Shown here piece by piece: positions 1-8,614 of a DNA stretch of 18,040 bases. How positions within the stretch are numbered: position 1 is the first letter of the stretch; each line of letters begins with the position of its first letter. Both the position numbers and the translations under genes were made by a program. The stretch comes from Gallionella sp. UBA6045 (lineage in GTDB: Bacteria > Pseudomonadota > Gammaproteobacteria > Burkholderiales > Gallionellaceae). The notes below the pieces were generated by a model, which was not told where the DNA came from, ran no database searches, and was given only the letters and a program-made list of their open reading frames with translations. The stretch spans positions 1 to 18,040 of the forward strand of contig DIYV01000088.1 in NCBI GenBank assembly GCA_002429165.1, given 5' to 3'.

Positions 1-1818
1 TTGCTGGTAAATAGCTTCAGCAAGCGATTTGCTGATTCCTTCCACCTGACACAGCTGTTCGACGCTGGCCTGCTTGATTTCGCGCAGTCCGCCAAAATGG
101 GTCAGCAGGCTGCGCCGCCGCTTGTCCCCCACTCCGCTGATTTCCTCCAGGGACGATGCAGTGCGCGCTTTGCCGCGTTTGGCGCGATGTCCGGTGATGG
201 CAAAGCGATGCGCCTCATCGCGGATCTGCTGGATCAGGTGCAGCGCCGGATCGTCGCTGCGCAACTGCCGCGCTGACCCGTCCGGGTAAATCAGTTGTTC
301 CAGGCCGGCTTTGCGTTCCTCGCCTTTGGCGACGCCGACCAGGGCCAGATCATTCAAACCCAGTTCATGCATGACTTCCATCGCGATATGCAGTTGCCCG
401 AGACCGCCGTCGATCAGGACCAGGTCGGGTCGGGTGCTCTCTTCCTTTTGACCGTCCTCGGCAAGTTTCTGGTAGCGGCGCGTCAAGGCCTGGCGCATCG
501 CCGCGTAATCGTCGCCGGGCGTGATGCCGCTGATGTTATAGCGGCGATATTGCGACGAGCGCATGTCGAGATTTTCATATACCACGCAGGAGGCCTGCGT
601 CGCCTCGCCCATGGTATGGCTGATGTCAAAACACTCGATGCGCTGCAGGTCGGGCATGTCGAGCAAATCGCGCAGCTTGTCCAGGCGCAGCTTCTGTCCG
701 CCCTGCTGCGCTTTGCGCTGTTGCAAGGCCAGCAGCGCGTTGCGTTGCGCCATTTCCAGCCACTGCTTGCGCTCCCCGCCCGCCGCCAGGCTGATCTTCA
801 CCGGGTGTCCGGCCTGTTCGCCGAGCAATTGCGCCAGCGTTTCGTCGTCACACTCGGCATCCAGCACCAGCAACGGGGGCACGCTGCGATTCAGATAATG
901 CTGCGCGATGAACGCCTGCACGATCTCGCTCGCGGTCAGATCCTCGGCATGCTCGGGAAAGAAACTCTTGTCGCCCAGATGCCGCCCGCCGCGCACCATC
1001 GCCAGATTCACACAGACCAGTCCGTCCTGCAGGGCCAGCGCGATAATGTCGGCATCCGTCGCACCGCCGGTGGACTCGACGAATTGCTTCTGCTGCACGG
1101 TGTGCAGGGCGCGCAACTGGTCTCGCAACACGGTGGCCTGTTCGTAGTGCTGTCCTTCAGCCGCCTGCTCCATCGCCGTATTCAGGGTCTGCTCGACTTC
1201 CTGATGGCGGCCTTGCAGCAGCAGCACTGCATTGCGGATGTCGGCCTGATAATCCTGCGCCGAGATCAGCTTCACGCACGGCGCGGTACAGCGGTTGATC
1301 TGGTGCAACAGACAGGGACGGGTGCGATTGTTGAACACGCTGTTTTCGCAGGTACGGATACGGAATATCCGCTGCAGCAACTGCATGCTTTCCTTGGCCG
1401 CATACGCATTCGGATAAGGCCCGAAGTATTGATGCTGGCGATTGGGCGTGCCGCGAAAGTAGGTCAGGCGCGGAAACTCATCCCCGGTCAGCACGATATA
1501 TGGATATGACTTATCATCGCGAAACAATATGTTATACCGCGGTCTTAATGATTTTATTAAGTTGTTTTCCAGCAGCAATGCTTCTGCTTCAGAGCGCGTG
1601 ACGGTGGTTTCGATACGCTTGATGTGCGACACCATGAGCCGGATGCGCGGCGAGACATTGGTTTTTTGAAAATACGAGGTGACACGCTTTTTCAGCTGAT
1701 TGGCCTTGCCGACATACAGCACCTCGCCCTTGCCGTCGAAAAATCGATAGACTCCCGGCAGCAGCGGCAGGTTGTCTATGACCGGTTTGGGATCAAATTC
1801 GCGTGATGCATCGCTCAC
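1..1818 (-). CDS. uvrC: UvrABC system protein C (excinuclease subunit), 3' end cut by window edge
   Basis: UvrC makes both incisions around a DNA lesion handed over by UvrA/UvrB in nucleotide excision repair. I translated most of the minus-strand frame by hand and met no stop; 606 codons are present. Seen: an N-terminal GIY-YIG nuclease domain (GVY at residues 22-24, LYVGKA at 34-39), a UVR/UvrB-binding helix near 206-241, the RNase H-like nuclease with CFDISHT at 396-402 (Asp398) and VLIDGG at 467-472 (Asp470), and a C-terminal helix-hairpin-helix region ending in [12 protein letters not shown]. The family is usually about 600-610 residues, so only a few residues should lie outside the window. 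The start is GTG, which fits because the frame has no closer ATG and the codon overlaps the stop of the upstream glycosylase gene. Large plus-strand frames here (for example 295-1509) are antisense shadows. Confidence 0.97.
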   Translation of the reverse strand, partial: MSDASREFDPKPVIDNLPLLPGVYRFFDGKGEVLYVGKANQLKKRVTSYFQKTNVSPRIRLMVSHIKRIETTVTRSEAEALLLENNLIKSLRPRYNILFRDDKSYPYIVLTGDEFPRLTYFRGTPNRQHQYFGPYPNAYAAKESMQLLQRIFRIRTCENSVFNNRTRPCLLHQINRCTAPCVKLISAQDYQADIRNAVLLLQGRHQEVEQTLNTAMEQAAEGQHYEQATVLRDQLRALHTVQQKQFVESTGGATDADIIALALQDGLVCVNLAMVRGGRHLGDKSFFPEHAEDLTASEIVQAFIAQHYLNRSVPPLLVLDAECDDETLAQLLGEQAGHPVKISLAAGGERKQWLEMAQRNALLALQQRKAQQGGQKLRLDKLRDLLDMPDLQRIECFDISHTMGEATQASCVVYENLDMRSSQYRRYNISGITPGDDYAAMRQALTRRYQKLAEDGQKEESTRPDLVLIDGGLGQLHIAMEVMHELGLNDLALVGVAKGEERKAGLEQLIYPDGSARQLRSDDPALHLIQQIRDEAHRFAITGHRAKRGKARTASSLEEISGVGDKRRRSLLTHFGGLREIKQASVEQLCQVEGISKSLAEAIYQQ

Positions 1819-2453
1819 ATTAAATCCTTCAGCCCGGCAGCAAAAGCCGTCGCCCCTCCGTTGGCGGGATGGCGAACCGAACCTGCAATCGGAATGCCCA
1901 TATCGCGCAACAGTCCTTCCGACTTCTTGCCGACGGCAATGATCCTGGCAGCCGGAAAGGTTTCGATCAGTATCTGCAATGCGGGCTTGCCCAACATGAT
2001 CTCATCCGGGGTGGGCGTCCTGTTCGACCACAGATTATCCGGGCGGTAGGGGTGCAACTGCATCGCATTCCAGAGCAGTGTGCGATCTGCAATACCAAGC
2101 CGAAAGAGCGTCTTCCAGACGATGGTGGCCGAAGGCTCGGAAAACGGCAATCGTCTGGTTGACAATCGGCCGGTCAAAGCGGGAATACGCGGTATGGCCC
2201 CCTCGCCCAGCAAACGTTCGCTGGTAAAAGCAATTCCACTGTAACGACAGCCTTGATATCCGGGCGCTTCCCCGGCAAGGATGAACTCGGGATGACAGTC
2301 CAGATGAAGCGCCAGCCGATCTAGCTTCTCGGCAGGACCATTTCCGGCCGCATCATGCGGACAACGATCACGCCACGGATTGAACAGCCCGGCCGCGCCG
2401 GATGGCAGCGTTTCAACCAGGCTTCTGGCCAGCGATAAATTGGGAATTTTCAT
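1815..2453 (-). CDS. Uracil-DNA glycosylase superfamily protein
   Basis: 212-residue protein of the uracil-DNA glycosylase superfamily, expected to remove uracil or a related damaged base from DNA as the first step of base excision repair. Seen: motif [13 protein letters not shown] at residues 59-70 and a C-terminal RHPANGG motif (His195-Pro196) that matches the family's H-P-x-N/S leucine-loop motif. The four spaced cysteines of the iron-sulfur family 4 and 5 enzymes are not evident: Cys31, 53 and 69 do not form that pattern. This is therefore not a classical Ung, and the exact subfamily is open. The stop codon TGA overlaps the GTG start of uvrC (shared GTGA), so the two repair genes are probably translationally coupled. 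No strong Shine-Dalgarno sequence precedes the ATG; a TATACT hexamer lies only 8-13 bases upstream. Superfamily assignment is firm, substrate is inferred. Confidence 0.85.
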   Translation of the reverse strand: MKIPNLSLARSLVETLPSGAAGLFNPWRDRCPHDAAGNGPAEKLDRLALHLDCHPEFILAGEAPGYQGCRYSGIAFTSERLLGEGAIPRIPALTGRLSTRRLPFSEPSATIVWKTLFRLGIADRTLLWNAMQLHPYRPDNLWSNRTPTPDEIMLGKPALQILIETFPAARIIAVGKKSEGLLRDMGIPIAGSVRHPANGGATAFAAGLKDLM

Positions 2454-2535
2454 GGCACGAAGTATAGACTACAGTAATGTAATTCGCCTGTTATCAAGCC
2501 TTGCAGCCTGTGTGAAATCAGGCGAGGCTGATGTT

Positions 2536-3384
2536 TCATGCATTCTCTTCGTGTTCCAGCACGAAGCTGCCCTCTCCGTTCCGGCCCAGCACTTTAACCA
2601 GATAGGGCATCACCTGCTGCAGCTCTGCATGCAAAGTCCAGGGAGGATTGAGGATGAACATGCCGCTGCCGTGCATGCCGAAACCGTCTGCGCCAGGCGC
2701 TTGCACGCTGAGCGCGACATGCAGCCAGCTTTTCACCGGCAGCTTTTTAAGCTGTTCGGGCAACTGACGTGCCTCGGCGCGTTGCAATTGCGGATACCAG
2801 ACCGCATACACCCCGGTGGAAAAACGCTTCAGCCCCTCGCGCAACACCGACACCACGCGCTGATAATCCTGCTTGTCTTCGTAGGGCGGGTCGATCAGCA
2901 CCAGCGCGCGGCGCGGCGGGGGCGGTAACAGGGCTTTCAGCGCGCCGAATCCGTCGGCGGTCTGCATCAGCACCTGCGTGCCGTGTCCGGCAAAATTCTG
3001 CTGCAGGATTTCGCTGTCGGTCGGATGCAGCTCGAACAACCGCATCCGGTCCTGCTCGCGCAGCAACTCCAGCGCGATCAGCGGCGAACCGGGATAGAGC
3101 TTCATCTGCCCGTCGGGATTGATGCGCTTCACCAATTCGACATACTCCGCCAGCGGCGCGGGCAGATCGTCGCGCTCCCACAGCCGCGCAATGCCGCTTT
3201 GATACTCCGCGTTCTGCATGGCATAGCCGCTATCCAGCGAATAGCAACCCGCTCCGGCATGGGTATCGATGTACCAGAACGGTTTGTCTTTCTGTGCCAG
3301 ATAGCGCAGCAACTGCACTTCAATGCAGTGTTTCAGCACATCGGCGTGATTGCCGGCATGAAAGGCGTGGCGATAGCTGAGCAT
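2536..3384 (-). CDS. rlmJ: 23S rRNA (adenine(2030)-N6)-methyltransferase RlmJ
   Basis: RlmJ uses S-adenosylmethionine to methylate N6 of adenine 2030 in 23S rRNA. The 282-residue length equals the family norm. Seen: the family's signature start (MLSYRHAFHAGNHADVLKH), the SAM-binding motif I DTHAGAG at residues 40-46, and the N6-adenine methyltransferase catalytic motif DPPY at 165-168 followed by EDKQDY. The ATG start gives the conserved N terminus; a possible -10 hexamer CATAAT lies about 20 bases upstream, while the Shine-Dalgarno sequence is weak. It is co-directional with, and 82 bases upstream of, the glycosylase-uvrC pair; I see no terminator between them, so read-through is possible. 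The large overlapping frames on both strands at 2747-3885 are shadows. Confidence 0.96.
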   Translation of the reverse strand: MLSYRHAFHAGNHADVLKHCIEVQLLRYLAQKDKPFWYIDTHAGAGCYSLDSGYAMQNAEYQSGIARLWERDDLPAPLAEYVELVKRINPDGQMKLYPGSPLIALELLREQDRMRLFELHPTDSEILQQNFAGHGTQVLMQTADGFGALKALLPPPPRRALVLIDPPYEDKQDYQRVVSVLREGLKRFSTGVYAVWYPQLQRAEARQLPEQLKKLPVKSWLHVALSVQAPGADGFGMHGSGMFILNPPWTLHAELQQVMPYLVKVLGRNGEGSFVLEHEENA

Positions 3385-3464
3385 GACTTGAATCAGGAAT
3401 TATGCAGAGATGCGATTGTGCCACGCCGGCACAGCGCGGCAAACAATTACGGTGGGACAGGCAT

Positions 3465-3498
3465 AAAAAAAGCCGGTGCAGTCGGGCCGCACCGGCTT
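3465..3498 (-). terminator. Rho-independent terminator of the PII gene
   Basis: On the minus strand a perfect 10-bp stem (AAGCCGGTGC with GCACCGGCTT, 9-base loop) is followed directly by a run of seven T. It starts 15 bases past the stop codon of the PII gene. Confidence 0.93.
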
Positions 3499-3513
3499 GG
3501 TCGGGAAATTGAA

Positions 3514-4204
<691 letters not shown>

Positions 4205-4762
4205 TCAATCGAGCATGCAATAAATGACGCCGACAACTTCAAGCTCATTGATTCCGGTCGGGGTGCGCAGTGTCGCCACTTCGCCCTCGCTCAGCTTAAG
4301 CAGGGCCCGCGCCAGCGGGGAAACCCAGCTGATCCGGCCGGCTGACACGTCCGCTTCGTCCACGCCAACGATACTGTAGGTGTTTTCGCAACCGCTGGAA
4401 TCGCAAACCGTCACCGTCGCACCGAAAAACACCTGGTCACACTCGCCGCGTTGTGCCGGATCAACCACTTCGGCCAGTTCCAGCCGCTTGCGCAAGAATC
4501 GCACACGACGGTCAATTTCGCGCAGACGCTTTTTTCCGTAGATATAGTCGCCATTTTCCGAGCGGTCACCGTTGGAGGCTGCCCAGGTGATGGTTTTGAC
4601 CAAAGCCGGGCGCTCCACTTTCCACAGATGGTCGAGTTCTTCCTGCAACCTGCGGTGACCGCTCGGCGTAATGTAGTTCTTGACACCCACGGGCAACTCC
4701 AATGCCGGCAGGATATCCTCGTCATCGGCTGAATCTTGTTCGCGTGTGAATGCTTTGCTCAT
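4205..4762 (-). CDS. greB: Transcription elongation factor GreB
   Basis: GreB inserts its coiled coil into the RNA polymerase secondary channel and stimulates cleavage of backtracked transcripts. Seen in the 185-residue product: the N-terminal coiled coil beginning ITPSGHRRLQEELDHLW, the acidic tip block NGDRSENGDYIYGKKRLREID that carries the catalytic Asp/Glu pair, and the C-terminal FKBP-like domain (VFFGATVTV, WVSPLARALL, LEVVGVIY). The WAASNGDRSENGDY form and the KKRLREID run favour GreB over GreA. It is about 27 residues longer than the E. coli protein because of an acidic N-terminal extension (SADDEDILPALELP) that is common in betaproteobacteria. The Shine-Dalgarno is weak. No terminator directly follows; the palindrome further downstream is the only candidate. 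Confidence 0.96.
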   Translation of the reverse strand: MSKAFTREQDSADDEDILPALELPVGVKNYITPSGHRRLQEELDHLWKVERPALVKTITWAASNGDRSENGDYIYGKKRLREIDRRVRFLRKRLELAEVVDPAQRGECDQVFFGATVTVCDSSGCENTYSIVGVDEADVSAGRISWVSPLARALLKLSEGEVATLRTPTGINELEVVGVIYCMLD

Positions 4763-4902
4763 CTTTTATTCGGGACGACAGGAAATCATTAATGTTTGTT
4801 GGAGGGAAATCTGCGGAAAAGATTCACCCTTGAAATTTTCGGACAGGCAATAAGCCGTTATTTCGGATGGAATTCGAATGCCGGACATCCTGGTTATCAA
4901 GC
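4763..4902. other. Short gap upstream of greB
   Basis: No gene is visible in these 140 bases. The greB promoter should lie here on the minus strand, but I found no -35/-10 pair good enough to place it. Confidence 0.3.
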
Positions 4903-4942
4903 CAAAACAAAATAACCAGCCGAAGCTGGTTATTTTGTTTTG
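4903..4942 (-). terminator. Perfect hairpin terminator behind the 31-residue membrane peptide gene
   Basis: An uninterrupted 18-bp stem (4903-4920 with 4925-4942) closes a 4-base loop, CGAA on the plus strand and TTCG on the minus strand. The loop-proximal part is GC-rich (CCAGC/GCTGG) and the outer part is ATTTTGTTTTG, giving T-rich tails in both directions. It begins 12 bases past the stop of the small gene and could also stop plus-strand transcripts. Confidence 0.8.
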
Positions 4943-4954
4943 TTTTGTATTACG

Positions 4955-5050
4955 CTAGTGAGTGGTAAACAGCTGCTTAAGCATCCATAAGGAAAACACA
5001 ACTGCGGCCACTGCGGTGCCCACTGCAAAGATTGTCGTAATCATAGCCAT
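4955..5050 (-). CDS. Predicted 31-residue single-helix membrane peptide
   Basis: Short frame of 31 codons plus TAG. It starts MAMITTIFAVGTAVAAVV, continues into a hydrophobic helix of about 20 residues, and ends in a short polar tail (LKQLFTTH). Support that it is a real gene: GGAG placed 6 bases before the ATG, a sigma70-like promoter upstream (5103-5130), and a strong hairpin right after the stop, giving a complete small transcription unit. I do not recognise a family. It lies back to back with the SafE/SCO/cco gene series, so a role as a small subunit or assembly peptide of a membrane complex is possible, but nothing in its sequence proves this. A second in-frame ATG two codons in could also be used. 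Confidence 0.65.
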   Translation of the reverse strand: MAMITTIFAVGTAVAAVVFSLWMLKQLFTTH

Positions 5051-5102
5051 TTTTTTCTCCCGTTAGCCCGATAAATCATTTTGTACTCATCAAACATTTT
5101 TC

Positions 5103-5130
5103 ATCGTAGCACAATTTTTTGCGCAAGCAA
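5103..5130 (-). promoter_or_regulatory. Possible sigma70 promoter for the 31-residue peptide gene
   Basis: On the minus strand TTGCTT (5125-5130), a 16-base spacer and TACGAT (5103-5108) lie about 50 bases before the start codon. Four of six positions match in each box. No other evidence. Confidence 0.4.
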
Positions 5131-5140
5131 GGACTTTACA

Positions 5141-5344
5141 ATGCAATCATGCCGGATACTTTTCCCGGGATCCCGGTTACATATGAGTGTCACCAAGTCG
5201 GTCATGCTGCACCAAGAGGCAGATATCACGGCGTCACAGCTACACATTGACGTGCCATTGCCCGGCGTGGTTCCATGCCCGGTATATGCCGGTGCCCATG
5301 AAGCCACGGGGTATCCGAATTTGAAACTTCCGGGTCTGTCCTGA
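5141..5344 (+). CDS. Possible small hypothetical protein (67 residues)
   Basis: The frame begins with ATG preceded by AAGGA at a 7-base spacing, a good translation start, and ends 19 bases before the SafE-like gene, so it could be the first gene of that unit. The product shows no signal peptide, membrane helix or motif that I recognise; it contains several Met, His and Cys residues (MQSC, HMSV, VMLHQEAD, VVPCPVY), loosely suggestive of metal binding but not diagnostic. The frame is open further upstream to 5081, though that start has no ribosome binding site. It may be non-coding leader sequence instead. Confidence 0.33.
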   Translation: MQSCRILFPGSRLHMSVTKSVMLHQEADITASQLHIDVPLPGVVPCPVYAGAHEATGYPNLKLPGLS

Positions 5345-5363
5345 CCGGAACAGGAAAAAGCGC

Positions 5364-6074
5364 ATGACTGAATTCAGCATCATCGCAGTATTTTTTGTCG
5401 GCTTGCTCGGTGGCGTGCATTGCCTGGGCATGTGCGGCAGTATTGTCGGCATCCTCACCGGGCAACTGCCGAAAGACGGTGCACGTTGGCCGTTTCACCT
5501 TGCTTACAACAGCGGGCGCATCGCCAGCTATACCGTGGCAGGCATGTTGGTTGGCGCAATCGGTCAGGCCGGAATGCTGTTTCGCGATGCGGTGCCGGTG
5601 CAGCATCTGCTGTTTGCGCTGTCCAGCCTGATGCTGATCGCGCTGGGCTTGTACCTCGCCGGGTTATGGAGCATGGTGCGGCGCATCGAGCAGCTTGGCA
5701 GCGTGTTATGGCAACGCATACAACCTTTGACGCGCTTCGTGTTTCCGATCACGTCCCCGCTGCGAGCGCTGTTGCTCGGCATGTTGTGGGGCTGGTTGCC
5801 GTGCGGGCTGGTCTACAGTGTGCTGGTCACGGCATTGGCCAGCGGCCACCCCCAGAGCGGCGCGCTGATCATGCTGGCTTTCGGCCTGGGTACCCTGCCC
5901 AATTTGCTGGTCATCGGACTGTTCTGGGAGCGTTGCCGCCGTTGGGTGCAATCGCCCAGAGTCCGGTTATTGGCCGGCCTGATCGTGATGGCATTCGGCG
6001 TTTATGGACTGGTAAAGGTAGGCTATGTTTTTGCTGTGTATGGCTGGACTGGAAGCTGCCATGTTGATGCATGA
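5364..6074 (+). CDS. TauE/SafE-like membrane protein (UreH_2 type), cbb3-locus associated
   Basis: 236-residue polytopic membrane protein with about six hydrophobic segments. Seen: HCLGMCGSIVG at the end of the first helix (Cys20 and Cys24) and GWLPCGLVYS in the middle (Pro146-Cys147), the paired cysteine motifs typical of the COG2836/UreH_2 'sulfite exporter TauE/SafE' group. This group resembles the DsbD membrane domain and often sits next to cco genes; despite the name, transport of sulfite is not established for it, and a part in copper or thiol handling during oxidase assembly is a reasonable inference. AGGA lies 8 bases before the ATG. It is followed after 45 bases by the SCO1 gene, which supports the copper-related reading. 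Confidence 0.85.
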   Translation: MTEFSIIAVFFVGLLGGVHCLGMCGSIVGILTGQLPKDGARWPFHLAYNSGRIASYTVAGMLVGAIGQAGMLFRDAVPVQHLLFALSSLMLIALGLYLAGLWSMVRRIEQLGSVLWQRIQPLTRFVFPITSPLRALLLGMLWGWLPCGLVYSVLVTALASGHPQSGALIMLAFGLGTLPNLLVIGLFWERCRRWVQSPRVRLLAGLIVMAFGVYGLVKVGYVFAVYGWTGSCHVDA

Positions 6075-6119
6075 TTGCCGGCATCTCATCACCCCAGGTC
6101 GTGGCACGTCACAGATTAA

Positions 6120-6719
6120 ATGCATTCACACCTTATGCGCCACTTCATTTTAATTTCGTTGCTCTTGCTGATGAGCGCGTGCGACAAGCCGGAGATGCCC
6201 TCGCCCTTTCATGCCAAAGACATTTCCTGGCAGCATGGGCAAGCTGATTTTCAGCTTGCCGATTTTAATGGCCAGCCGCGCAGCCTGTCTGAATTCAGGG
6301 GAAAAGTGGTGGTGCTTTTCTTTGGCTATACCCACTGCCCGGTGATATGTCCCACCACGCTGGCCGATTTGGCGCAGGTGATGCGTCTGCTGGGCAAGGA
6401 TGCGAACCGGGTACAGGTCTTGTTCGTCACAGTGGATCCCGAACGAGACAGTCCCGAGGTGCTTGCGAAGTTCGTGCCGTCGTTCGATCCGTCATTTCTG
6501 GGTTTGTACGGGGATGCGCAGGCCACCACCCAGGCGGCCAAGGCTTTTGGCGTGACCTATACCAGGCAGTATGACAAGCACGGCGGCTATACGGTGGATC
6601 ACTCCGACGGAACCTATTTGCTGGGCATAGGCGGCAAACCCTTGCTGCTATCCCCTTACGGGCAACGCGTTGACCTGCTGGTGCAGGACATCAGATTGCT
6701 GCTGGCGATCGGCCGGTAA
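6120..6719 (+). CDS. SCO1/SenC/PrrC family copper chaperone, lipoprotein
   Basis: Periplasm-facing thioredoxin-fold protein that binds copper and helps deliver it to heme-copper oxidases or acts as a thiol reductant. Seen: a lipoprotein signal with lipobox MSAC (Cys21), the copper-binding CPVIC motif (Cys73, Cys77), VTVDPERD at 103-110, and the distal ligand His161 in VDHSDG. These three ligands are the full SCO set. Length 199 residues is normal. The start is uncertain: ATG at 6120 and ATG at 6135 (giving the compact signal MRHFILISLLLLMSAC) both lack a clear Shine-Dalgarno. Its place between the SafE-like gene and ccoN fits a role in CuB delivery to the cbb3 oxidase. Confidence 0.93.
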   Translation: MHSHLMRHFILISLLLLMSACDKPEMPSPFHAKDISWQHGQADFQLADFNGQPRSLSEFRGKVVVLFFGYTHCPVICPTTLADLAQVMRLLGKDANRVQVLFVTVDPERDSPEVLAKFVPSFDPSFLGLYGDAQATTQAAKAFGVTYTRQYDKHGGYTVDHSDGTYLLGIGGKPLLLSPYGQRVDLLVQDIRLLLAIGR

Positions 6720-6935
6720 CAATTCTTTACATAAAGTAACCCGGCTTTACCCTGTCGTTGCCTGACCTTTCCCCGTTCCTTCTCCCTGCTCAAACTTGAT
6801 TTATCCGGCAAAGTTTTGCCATTACACCGTTAGTTTTAACTTTTCGATTTTCCCGCTTGACTAAAGAATACCAGCGCCTATAACATACATAGTAAATACA
6901 TTAATTAATTTTTGTCATCATTGCAGAAATAAATT

Positions 6936-6965
6936 TTGACCATTTCAGAAATGTGGGGATATACT
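6936..6965 (+). promoter_or_regulatory. Sigma70-like promoter upstream of ccoN
   Basis: TTGACC (6936-6941), an 18-base spacer and TATACT (6960-6965): five of six matches in each box. It predicts a start near 6972 and a leader of about 200 bases. Confidence 0.6.
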
Positions 6966-6981
6966 GCCGCCGCGTTACATT

Positions 6982-6995
6982 TTGATACACAACAA
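6982..6995 (+). promoter_or_regulatory. FNR/ANR-like binding site
   Basis: TTGATacacAACAA matches the FNR/ANR consensus TTGAT-N4-ATCAA at nine of ten defined positions. Oxygen-controlled activation of cco operons by FNR-family regulators is well established. A weak -10 (ATACAT, 7015-7020) downstream would place the box near -40 of a start at about 7027, as in class II activation; relative to the upstream promoter it would sit just past the start. Confidence 0.55.
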
Positions 6996-7173
6996 AACAT
7001 TTGGTGACATCCGGATACATCCCGACTTTGTCGTTTTCGGTGTATGCAAATTAATCACAGCGGCAATTGTTTGGAATAATTGTTCGGTTTAAAAGCTGGA
7101 ATAAACGGGCGTGTCATTTACTTCTTCAGTTTAAGACACCGATTATTACTTTAGCTCAATAGGGAGAAATACT

Positions 7174-8604
7174 GTGGAAGCAACTCAATCGATACCAGTC
7201 AAGTACGATATGGACGTGGTCAGGTGGTTTACCATCGCGGCCGTCATATATCTGGTCGTGGGCACGTTGCTCGGTGTGTATATCGCATCGGAATTGGCGT
7301 GGCCGGTTATGAATTTTGATATCCCTTACATCACCTTTGGGCGACTGCGTCCGCTGCATACCAACTCGGTGATATTCGCGTTTGGCGGTTGCACCCTGAT
7401 GGCGACCGGATATTACATCGTGCAGCGCACCGGTGCAGTCAAGCTGTGGAGCAACGGCCTGGCGTGGTTCACCTTCTGGGGCTGGAACCTGATCATCGTG
7501 CTGGCCGTGATTTCATTGCCGCTGGGATTTACCCAAGGCAAGGAATACGCGGAACTGGAATGGCCGATCGATATCATGATTGCCGTGGTCTGGTTGGCAT
7601 TCGGTTTGAATTACATCATGACGGTCGCGATACGCAAGAGTTCGCACATATATGTGTCGAACTGGTTCTTCATGAGCATGATCGTCATGATCACTTATCT
7701 CCATGTGGTGAACAGTCTGGCGATCCCGGTCAGCCTGACCAAATCCTATTCCATCTTTTCCGGCGTGCAGGATGCAATGATTCAATGGTGGTGGGGCCAC
7801 AATGCAGTCGGGTTCTATCTGACCGCCGGCTTTTTGGGGATCATGTACTACTTCGTGCCCAAGCAAGCCAATCGCCCGGTCTATTCTTACCGCCTGTCCG
7901 TGTTGCACTTCTGGACCCTGACCTTCGGTTATGTATGGCTGGGCGCGCACCATCTGCAATACACCGCATTGCCTGACTGGGCCGGTTCTTTGGGCGCGGG
8001 GATCTCCCTGGCGATGATCATCCCGTCCTGGGGCGGGGCGATGAACGGAATGATGACCTTGTCCGGTGCATGGGATCGTCTGCGCACCGACTACATCCTG
8101 CGCTTCCTGGTGGTGTCTCTGGCGTTCTATGCGATGTCCACCTTCGAGGGACCGGTAATGTCCATCAAGACAGTGAATGCGTTGTCACACTACACCGACT
8201 GGACCATCGGTCACGTGCATTCCGGTGCGCTGGGCTGGGTGGCAATGGTTTCCGTGGGTGCGATCTACCATATGATCAAGAAGCTGTGGCATACCGAAAT
8301 GTATTCCGACCGCCTGGTCAATGTGCACTTCTGGATGGCGACGATTGGCACCGTGATTTACGTCGTGGCGATGTGGGTGTCCGGCATCATGCAGGGTCTG
8401 ATGTGGCGTGATTATGACGAGTATGGCGCGCTGACCTATACCTTCGTGGAGTCCGTATCCGCCATGCATCCCTACTACGCGATGCGTACCGTCGGCGGCA
8501 TTATCTTCAATCTGGGTGCGTGGGTCATGTTGTACAACGTGGTGATGACTGTGCGCCAGGCAAGTGGCGCGCGCAGTACCAAAGCCGTTCCTGCCAAAGC
8601 ATAA
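7174..8604 (+). CDS. ccoN: cbb3-type cytochrome c oxidase subunit I
   Basis: Catalytic, 12-helix subunit that reduces oxygen to water at the heme b3-CuB centre. All key residues are visible and keep the known spacing of the P. stutzeri enzyme with an offset of two: His62 (heme b), His209, His259 and His260 (CuB), Tyr253 (His-Tyr cross-link, in [10 protein letters not shown]), His347 (heme b3) and His349 (heme b) in [10 protein letters not shown]. The block [15 protein letters not shown] is also typical. 476 residues is the normal length. The start is GTG, placed 7 bases after AGGGAG; no closer ATG fits. It is the first gene of ccoNOQP, with ccoO starting 10 bases after its stop. Confidence 0.98.
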   Translation: MEATQSIPVKYDMDVVRWFTIAAVIYLVVGTLLGVYIASELAWPVMNFDIPYITFGRLRPLHTNSVIFAFGGCTLMATGYYIVQRTGAVKLWSNGLAWFTFWGWNLIIVLAVISLPLGFTQGKEYAELEWPIDIMIAVVWLAFGLNYIMTVAIRKSSHIYVSNWFFMSMIVMITYLHVVNSLAIPVSLTKSYSIFSGVQDAMIQWWWGHNAVGFYLTAGFLGIMYYFVPKQANRPVYSYRLSVLHFWTLTFGYVWLGAHHLQYTALPDWAGSLGAGISLAMIIPSWGGAMNGMMTLSGAWDRLRTDYILRFLVVSLAFYAMSTFEGPVMSIKTVNALSHYTDWTIGHVHSGALGWVAMVSVGAIYHMIKKLWHTEMYSDRLVNVHFWMATIGTVIYVVAMWVSGIMQGLMWRDYDEYGALTYTFVESVSAMHPYYAMRTVGGIIFNLGAWVMLYNVVMTVRQASGARSTKAVPAKA

Positions 8605-8614
8605 GGAGTGTGAC

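Larger units (their letters stand above)
6720..7173 (+). promoter_or_regulatory. Regulatory region of the ccoNOQP operon
   Basis: 454 bases without a gene, AT-rich in the middle. It contains a sigma70-like promoter (6936-6965) preceded by an AT-rich stretch that could be an UP element, an FNR/ANR-like box (6982-6995), an imperfect direct repeat AATTGTTTGG / AATTGTTCGG at 7065-7074 and 7078-7087, and the ribosome binding site AGGGAG before ccoN. I see no convincing terminator behind the SCO gene, only a small CTTTA/TAAAG hairpin without a T run. Confidence 0.6.

Noticed and set aside
295..1509. 404-codon open frame on the plus strand
   Set aside because: It is antisense to uvrC, whose minus-strand frame carries all family motifs. 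High GC content leaves long open shadows.
3400..3425. TGGCAC on the minus strand ahead of rlmJ as a sigma54 -24 element
   Set aside because: The GC expected at -12 is missing at the correct distance.
4205..4762. GreB N-terminal acidic extension as a new domain
   Set aside because: Betaproteobacterial GreB proteins commonly carry such an extension, so it is not novel.
5226..5606. 126-codon minus-strand frame
   Set aside because: It overlaps the start of the SafE-like gene and has no recognisable features of its own.
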